Source: Epiperipatus broadwayi (Eukaryota > Onychophora > Udeonychophora > Euonychophora > Peripatidae). From it: a DNA stretch of 64,000 nt. Positions within the stretch are counted from its first letter, which is position 1. Each line of letters opens with the position of its first letter. The position numbers and the translations under genes were made by a program. Shown here piece by piece: positions 57,575-64,000 of this stretch. Under the pieces are notes generated by a model. That model was not told the origin of the DNA and searched no databases. It saw nothing but the letters and a program-made list of their open reading frames with translations. The DNA is taken from the NCBI GenBank assembly GCA_028023455.1, contig JAQFVV010006476.1:432001-496000 (forward strand). The letters run 5' to 3'.

Positions 57575-58690
57575 TACGAGATACAGATTGATAGCTATCA
57601 GGTTTAATTATAGACCTTAGCTCTTTACTCTTAACATAATGACTATATACCAAATAATTAGTCTTTACATTTCTAATCACCAATAGATCTAAAGATTTTA
57701 ATTTAACAAAATCTAACCCCTTCCTTCTACCACATATTTTATAGAAGGATCAAAACAATTAAACTCATTTACCAACTCTTTCAATTTATCATTCTCAACT
57801 ACAAACAAACAATCATCCATATATCTAACGAGGAAGAGGAAATTATTATTAAAAGCAATTGTTTATATTTAAAGTTATTTGTTTGATATTTGGATGATTG
57901 TTTGTTTATAGTTGAGAATAATAAATTGAAAGAGTTGGTAAATAAGTTTAATTGTTTTGATCCTTCTATAAAATATGTGGTAGAAGGAGAGGTGGGTGGG
58001 TGGGTTAGATTTTGTTAAATTAAAATTTTTAGATCTATTGATGATTAGAAATGTGAAGATTAATTGTTTGGTAGCTAGTCATTATCTTAAAAATAAAGAA
58101 TTAAGGTCTATAATTAAATTTGATAGCTATCAATCTGTATCTCATAAAGTAGCTGCTTTAAGAAATTATTGTTATAAAAATAAGAGATTAAATAATTCTA
58201 GTAGGGTAGCTTTGTTTCAAAAAGATCAATTTTATAAAGATTATAGTAATATTTGTAATGATGTAAAGGATAAAGAAAAATATTTTATTTCTTTGCTATT
58301 TACATTGTCTTCTTACAAAATTGTACGTAAAAATAGTAATTTATTTGGAAAAAAGAAAATTGCATAGAAAAGGGATATTATTTTGATTAATTTATTAAAT
58401 AATGCAAAGGAAATTTTTGATAGAAAGATAATTCCTGGTGTAGTGTATATTATCCCTTGTTTTTGTAAGAAGGTAAATATAGATCAGAGTAATTTGAGCT
58501 TAAATGAAAGAATAAAGGTGCATAAAAATAGGGTTAGAAATAAATATCTTAGTTCTGTTTTATATATCCATGAAAAAGATATTGGCCACACTATTAATTT
58601 TGATGAAGCTAAGGTTATCTTCTTTGAGAGAAATGAAATAAAAAGAAGAATTAAAGAATCTTTATTATTAAAAATTTATGATTGAAGCAA
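57575..58690 (+). pseudogene. Penelope-like element with inverted 5' duplication and GIY-YIG domain
   Basis: The plus strand carries YLDDCLFIVENNKLKELVNK (near 57,893), the catalytic Y-x-DD block of the reverse transcriptase. LDLLMIRNVKINCL and a long frame (57,996-58,367) follow. Then IPGVVYIIPCFCKK (58,436-58,470) starts a GIY-YIG endonuclease, with LNERIKVHKNRV, HEKDIGHTINFDEAKVIFFE and RRIKESLL (to 58,685). The left part (57,575-57,845) is an inverted duplicate of about 57,866-58,152 and on the minus strand still reads RYMDDCLFVVEN. Such inverted 5' duplications are common in Penelope-like elements. Stops and frameshifts show it is inactive, though less decayed than the copy at 36 kb. Confidence 0.8.
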
Positions 58691-58721
58691 TTAACTTATT
58701 TAAAAGTTCTTTTAATATTAA

Positions 58722-58775
58722 ACATCACATGATCACCGTCTCATGCTGGCACTACTATATGGAGAGTTTTTGCCT
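58722..58775 (-). mobile_element. Minimal (54-bp) family A retroposon
   Basis: A perfect 16-bp duplication, gttcttttaatattaa, flanks it at 58706-58721 and 58776-58791. On the minus strand it is only the family 5' end (AGGCAAAAACTCTCCATATA) joined to the tail (ATGAGACGGTGATCATGTGA, then TGT). The join differs from that in the 51-bp copy at 16,552, so the two lost their middles independently or at different places. Confidence 0.9.
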
Positions 58776-58791
58776 GTTCTTTTAATATTAA

Positions 58792-60115
58792 GGATGTATG
58801 GGAAGTAAATAGAATTGTGGGTAATGTTTAGTTTAAATATGCTGTTATTTTATAGTTCTTTACACTTGAGAAGTCTGCTCTTAGCAGTGAAACCATTGGT
58901 AGTGTTTTAGAGTTTATTTTTTTAGTCTGGTTGAGTTATGAATTTGGGATAATTTTGATTATATAATGAATTGATATTCTAACATAGGGCAATCCAACCT
59001 TAAGTAATCCAATGAGGACATTAAAAAAAAGTATTTGGGGGCTGCATCTAAATAATAAATACAGTACATAGATTAAATTATTGGAGAATCTTAGTGTTAG
59101 TTTCAAATGAACAATAACTGAACAGAATTAATTGTGCATTATTTGAAAAATATGTGGGTCTACAATAATGTAAAAATATCAGATAATAATATCTACATCA
59201 AGATTATCAATTAATGATAGAATTAAAATATCTATTAAGCATTCAATTCAAATTATTTTATTTTTTTCAGTCAGAAAATTTTCAAGGAATTTACTATAAG
59301 TAACTATCTAATTAATATAATAATAAGTAATATTAATAAAATATAAGATGCAATTGAAAAAAGAAATAGAATGACTACAATGAAAATAAATAAATATTTC
59401 AGAATAAAATTGAATAATATAAATATTATAAATGAAATTAATAACATCAGAAAATTAAACAAATGATATACAAAATTATTAAAAACAGAAATAATTAATA
59501 AAAAATGAAGTTTGACAGATTTGTTAAAAATAAATGTATTACAAAAAACAATAAAATTTTAATATATAAAATAACATGAAGAATATAGAAAATAAAATAT
59601 TAATAATTATGTATATTTTTGAAAAACAGGAAATTCAATAAAATCAAGACTCAAAACAACTCAAATATGTTAAAATTCACCAATATATATATTCATACTA
59701 AAGAAAGTGGACATATGTTTAAAAATAAAAATATTAAAAGGAAAAGAAAAAAACGCTTTATTTACTTAAAAAGAAATCTTAAATTTAACAAAAACAAAGA
59801 TAAAAAGGTTAATAATGTATGATTAATATATAAAAAATAAAAGGGCTTATTAATTATAACACTAAAATGTATAAATTTATATATTAATTTTTGCATTAAA
59901 ATATAGTCATAAAAAGAGAGCTAAAATATGAAAACATTGGATCGATCTAAAACATGGTAATTATTTTTTTAAATTTTTGCAATTTTTGTTGAATTGTTCA
60001 TTTACAAAATAATAAAATTAATTATATTAATATTAGATATATTACTAGAAAAATATATATTAGATTACAAAGTATAAAATTAGTTGAAGGAGAATTAGAT
60101 AATATTTTAAGAATC
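58792..60115. other. AT-rich sequence without recognised features
   Basis: Very AT-rich. The Lys/Asn-rich plus frame at 59,619-59,822 mirrors A-rich composition and is not a gene. Confidence 0.45.
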
Positions 60116-60670
60116 GTTATCATCATCAACCATTATCAATCTATTGCAGGATGAAGTTCTCTCCAAGTTCAATCCATCTTCTCCGATCTTTAGCTTCTCT
60201 TCTCCACATCATCCCTGCACACTTTCTTATTTCATCCATCCATCTCGCATGTGGTCTCTTTCTGGGTCTTTTACAATCTCTTGGAATCCAGTTTAAGATT
60301 ACAATTGTTCATCTATTATCATCTCACCTAGCAATATGTCCAGCCCAACTCCACTCCAGTGTTTTAATTTTTTCAATGAGGTGAGTAACACCTGTTTATT
60401 CTCTTACCCATATATTGCATTTTCGATCCCTTCTTGTTACTCTCAACATGCATCTCTCCATACTTCTTTGAGTGGTCTGAAGTCTCTGTATTGCTCTTCT
60501 ATTAAGTGTCCAAGTCTCAGATTCATATGTAAAACATTAAAAACCTTCCTTTTCAAACACATAGACATATTTCTTTTTAGTATCAGGTTATTTCTACCAA
60601 AAGCACTCCAACCAAGTTTAATTCTATGATTAATTTCATCCATTATGTTTCCATCTGTATTAATAATCTG
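60116..60670 (-). pseudogene. RTE-type LINE, 3' part
   Basis: From right to left on the minus strand: INHRIKLGWSAFGRNNLILK (near 60,615), SMCLKRKVFN (near 60,550), then the post-RT region and NWIPRDCKRPRKRPHARWMD with a CAGMM block, ending near LGENFILQ-ID. The tail is GATGATGATAAC (plus TTATCATCATC at 60,117-60,127). Nearly identical to the fragment at 50.5 kb and parallel to the end of the element at 33.5 kb. The plus-strand frames here are antisense by-products. Confidence 0.8.
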
Positions 60671-60824
60671 GCCAAGGTATTTGTAAATATAAATTATTAG
60701 TTTATATAATTATATGTATGAGAATTTTATATACATATATGTATAAGAGTTAGGTCATAATATTTTTCTTATATGTTGTAAAATATGTTTATTTACAATT
60801 CTAATCATTTTAAATATTGTAACA

Positions 60825-62297
60825 GTCAGAATCGTCTATCTCGCTAACACACTGCAGAATTCAAACCCCAGACACGAAACTGAACATTCTAGGAGGGGTT
60901 GCCTTCTAGATATACTAAGTTCGAATCTAAAGTCCAAATTTCACAGTGCCATCTACGTGATAACGCATCTGATGCCACTACTAGTATAACCTTTGACCGG
61001 TGCCTGGTGGTCAGGGAGAAACAAAAGACTCTATACTAAAAGAAACTTGGGTGGCTGATTAACGTCTATGGATTTACAAAACGAATGCAGAAAATATATA
61101 TATATATAGACCGAGACAGTGATAGGAATTAATAAAATAAGATCAAGTTTAGTTTTAAATAATTTCACAAAATTTATTCATATAAATTATATATATAACG
61201 CCACTGTCTGCTTATATGAGACAGGGACGCGTATTAAATAATTGTTGGCATTATATTCCCACAACTGACAAAAAGACTTTAAAACAAAGTGATATATTCT
61301 ATTCCTCGGGCTAATAGCATTACGATAATGTGCTTGACGAGATAGGAACATGTGCGAGGTGCTTTGAGCAATTATACAAGTTTAAGAAAATATTTGAAAA
61401 TTAAGTGTTCTAAAATATTTATTAATTTCGAGAATAGCACGTACTAAAGCTTATTGAGCAACAAAGTGGGAATGTGATCAAAGCATTTATTTGAGAATAA
61501 TAATAATAGAGTTGCATTGGGAGGTCAGTATTGCTGATAATGAATTTATTAAAGTTGGAGGGTGTGACACGTTTAAGTCACGGATGCTTTGTAAAATAAA
61601 TATAAAATAAAACAATATTGAAGATCCGGAGTGATTACGGAGGGCATTTCGCCGCTAACCCGTAGAAAAGTATTGTTGAACAGCCGAAACTTAGCGACTG
61701 TGTGACGATTGCGTTTAATTCCCAGGTGTGTCATTTGGGGACACACTCTGCCTGGAAATCGCAAAAAGGCGAAAAGAACGGCCTTAGCCGTGTAAAGAAT
61801 CCTTGGAAAAATAAAACAAAGCGGTCTCAACAACCAATTCATTTACCAGCAATACGAGACGAGTGTATACAAAACATACTGAATGGGTTTTACTTGGATT
61901 AAGAGAAATGCCTAATCAAATTCCCAGAAATTCATTTAAAAGGGTCCGCACATTCTCGACATCAATGATGAACTTTGTAATTAAAGTAGAACACGGTAAT
62001 TAAAATAGGAAAATGCATGCTTGCTGGTTTAAAAGTAAGTGTAGATTTATATACGCAATCATGCATTAAGGGACACATTTAACCATTGACCTCGCACATA
62101 CTCTTATATTAGATTAAAATCAATAACATGTAGATTTTAAACTATGTGATTATATTATATTAAAGAAAAGAATCGCCCTCGAACGAGTGATTTGCAAGAT
62201 AATAAAATTGGAAAATTATAAATTTAAATATGCCTTAATAGTGGCGTCTTACTTTCAATAAAGGGAATAGTTTACTCGGTCAAAGACGATTCTGACA
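60825..62297. mobile_element. Possible terminal-inverted-repeat element, unclassified
   Basis: TCAGAATCGTCT near 60,827 is repeated inverted as AGACGATTCTGA near 62,283, about 1.45 kb apart. The enclosed sequence is richer in G+C than its flanks and contains a B-box-like AAGTTCGAATCT (60,907), a TA microsatellite (61,096) and GAACAGCCGAAACTTAGCGA (61,680). The overlapping frames on both strands at 61,573-61,902 show no domain I know. The left end (TGTAACAGTC) could instead be an LTR start. Classification is open. Confidence 0.3.
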
Positions 62298-63784
62298 CAT
62301 TATCATAATAAAATAAAAGAAAGCTTAATCAGTAGAAAATATTAACCCAAGGATAGAGAGCAAAATGTTGAGTATATTTAAACACGTTAAAGAAATACAT
62401 AATGAAGTTATGTGAAATATAAGAAAACAATTTTAAATAGCTATAGCATGTTAGTTATCACAAGAGTTCTTGGGTTAATTTAGGGTTACCTCTGGAGAAG
62501 CATTTTAGGTAGATTGATGGTCGGCCAGTTTTTATATAATTTAACAGCAAAATCTGGAAATGTTCATATTTTGGCAGCAGCAGCAGTTCCGGGGTTCCTT
62601 ATGTGATAGCTTCCGATGGTCTGGAGCAGCGGCCGGCTATTCCGAGGGGACATAGCCATCTTAACGCCTCTACTCTGTCATGTCAAGGTTAGCAAATTAT
62701 TAGAATAGAACTCAGAATGATTTCTCTTAGAAACATTCGAATACAAACTGGAGAACAAAAGAAAACCCTTCTTTTTATAGTAAACTTTAACAATAGAACT
62801 GCCCTGGAGCATTACAAAAATATATCGGACTTATCAGCTGTAATTAAATCATCCGAATGTCTAAAGGAATTCAACATTAATTAATTTCTTTTGTTAATTT
62901 CCCTGTCGACATTCGAATTACAAACTAGATTTAATTAAAAATTACTTTTATTAATTAAAGAAAACCTTAAGTGGACATCTGCTGTTTTTAGATAAACTTA
63001 TATAATATTAACTAATTAAACCATTGTCCCTCATTTATTTTAAAGAAATATTTGGAATGACTTTATTAAATTAAACGAAAATTATTTTACTTTTAACTTG
63101 CAATATTTGAATCTATTTACTAAACGAATATTTACTAAATGAATTTTATTTAAATCAAAAATATATTACGATGGTAATATATATTTGTAAATAGATTCAA
63201 ACAAAATAACTTTAACAATTTATAATTTTGATATGTTTTAAAATGCTATCATAGTGTGTGCGCAGTTACGACTTATATACCCTACTTTTTAATAAATCAA
63301 AATTATGTGAACATATACATAATCTATAATCTTTTATTTATTTGGGAATAACTTATATATATAATACGAGCATTGTACTCGTGGTTTAAAATTAGGCGGG
63401 ATTTTCGGTATATAAGCGAATTGCAGACACACTACGATAGATTGGGGTTCAAACTAAGGTATGAGGGTAGGAAATAGGTGAGAAAAGGTGAAACGAAGAT
63501 CTGCAAAGCAGACCTTACTGTTTCAATATATATAAAGTTGCAATATATTAGGGCTAATACTGACATATGATGAAAAGTAATATAATAAAATGTGCGATAT
63601 TTACAATCTCAGATAAGGATTGCAATTTATCTGAAACAAAAAAATAAAATAAAATTAATTTTACACAGTGAAAAAGTGAGTGGTGCATTTTATTACATCA
63701 TATGGAATTGAGCAATTAAGAGAAGTGATGATATGAATACATATTTTTTTCCATGATTATTTCTGTCGTATAAATCACTTAAAA
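62298..63784. other. No gene recognised; local G+C-rich patch
   Basis: Bases about 62,570-62,700 contain CAGCAGCAGCAG-like and GGAGCAGCGGCCGGC sequence, unusual for this window; 63,385-63,420 has AGGCGGGATTTTCGGTATATAAGCG, a TATA-box-like arrangement. A pair of inverted sequences (GAATCTATTTAC / GTAAATAGATTC) lies near 63,110 and 63,190. No coding signal. Confidence 0.35.
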
Positions 63785-64000
63785 AGTTTTTCCCAATTTT
63801 TAATGCATCTACTTTCTTTACTAATAATTTTTCTGTCTTCAATTATTTCATTTGTTCTAATTTCATTTTTACGTCTAAACTATTTTATCATAAATTAGAT
63901 AATATCGGCATTTTCCAATCATTCTCTTCTAGCTTTATCATGTATTTCATTTTTCCATTTGTTGTTAAGTTCTCTATCTTCTACAGAATTCGTATTTGTC
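63785..64000 (-). pseudogene. Probable LINE fragment cut by the window end
   Basis: The minus strand reads SVEDRELNNKWKNEIHDKAR near 63,925-63,985, followed by further Lys/Glu-rich helical sequence with frameshifts. This resembles the linker between endonuclease and reverse transcriptase in LINE proteins. Too short to classify, so confidence is low. Confidence 0.3.

Noticed and set aside
59619-59822. Lys/Asn-rich frame
   Set aside because: Follows from A-rich DNA; no start context, domain or conservation signal.
60151-60629. Plus-strand frames of 77 and 97 residues
   Set aside because: Antisense of the RTE 3' part encoded on the minus strand.
1-64000. CRISPR array, bacterial operon or prophage
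   Set aside because: Spliced exons, LINEs, Penelope-like elements and SINE heads show animal nuclear DNA; no regularly spaced short repeats were seen.
55113-64000. Next ASH2L exon (second half of the zinc finger and winged helix)
   Set aside because: I searched the plus strand for the expected TNYxFxCxxC-type stretch and found none; it must lie beyond the window.

Overview
The window is AT-rich (well under a third G+C) animal nuclear DNA. The evidence is three spliced exon fragments of two conserved animal genes, introns of 6 to 39 kb, and a dense load of retroposons. I cannot name the species; an invertebrate with large introns fits best.

Genes. Two divergent genes start about 430 bp apart near 9 kb. 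Leftward is the first coding exon of an AAK1/BMP2K-type (Numb-associated) protein kinase (8763-8886, minus). Rightward is an ASH2/ASH2L-type subunit of H3K4 methyltransferase complexes. Three ASH2L exons are visible (9320-9354, 48388-48576, 55023-55112, plus). They join in phase into 104 residues ending inside a PHD-like zinc finger, and are split by introns of 39,033 and 6,446 bp. The space between the two start codons has an ETS-like site and YY1-like AAAATGGCGA boxes, so it is probably a shared promoter. The rest of both genes lies outside the window.

Everything else is intronic or intergenic and mostly mobile-element debris: RTE-type LINE pieces (10.3-12.9, 31.4-33.6, 50.5 and 60.1 kb), two other LINE groups (17.0, 52.5, 54.0 kb; 44.4-45.4 kb), two Penelope-like elements with GIY-YIG endonuclease remnants (35.9-37.0, 57.6-58.7 kb), an LTR element without recognisable pol (22.2-28.3 kb), three mariner-derived MITEs with a transposase stub (37.8, 46.4, 56.7 kb), and several tRNA-like SINE pieces.

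The most unusual content is a set of small retroposons that are long near-perfect hairpins with a short unpaired tail on one side only, flanked by target-site duplications of varied length (9-16 bp). At least four sequence families (called A/B, C, D and E here) share this plan. Family A ranges from a 944-bp composite to two independent copies of only 51 and 54 bp, each with a perfect 13- or 16-bp duplication. Families A/B, C and F also share a CTGATGAA / stem / GAAAC module. Nesting gives an order of events: a D copy split the RTE LINE at 31.6 kb, another D copy split a mariner MITE at 56.9 kb, and a minimal A copy sits inside the B copy at 16.5 kb.
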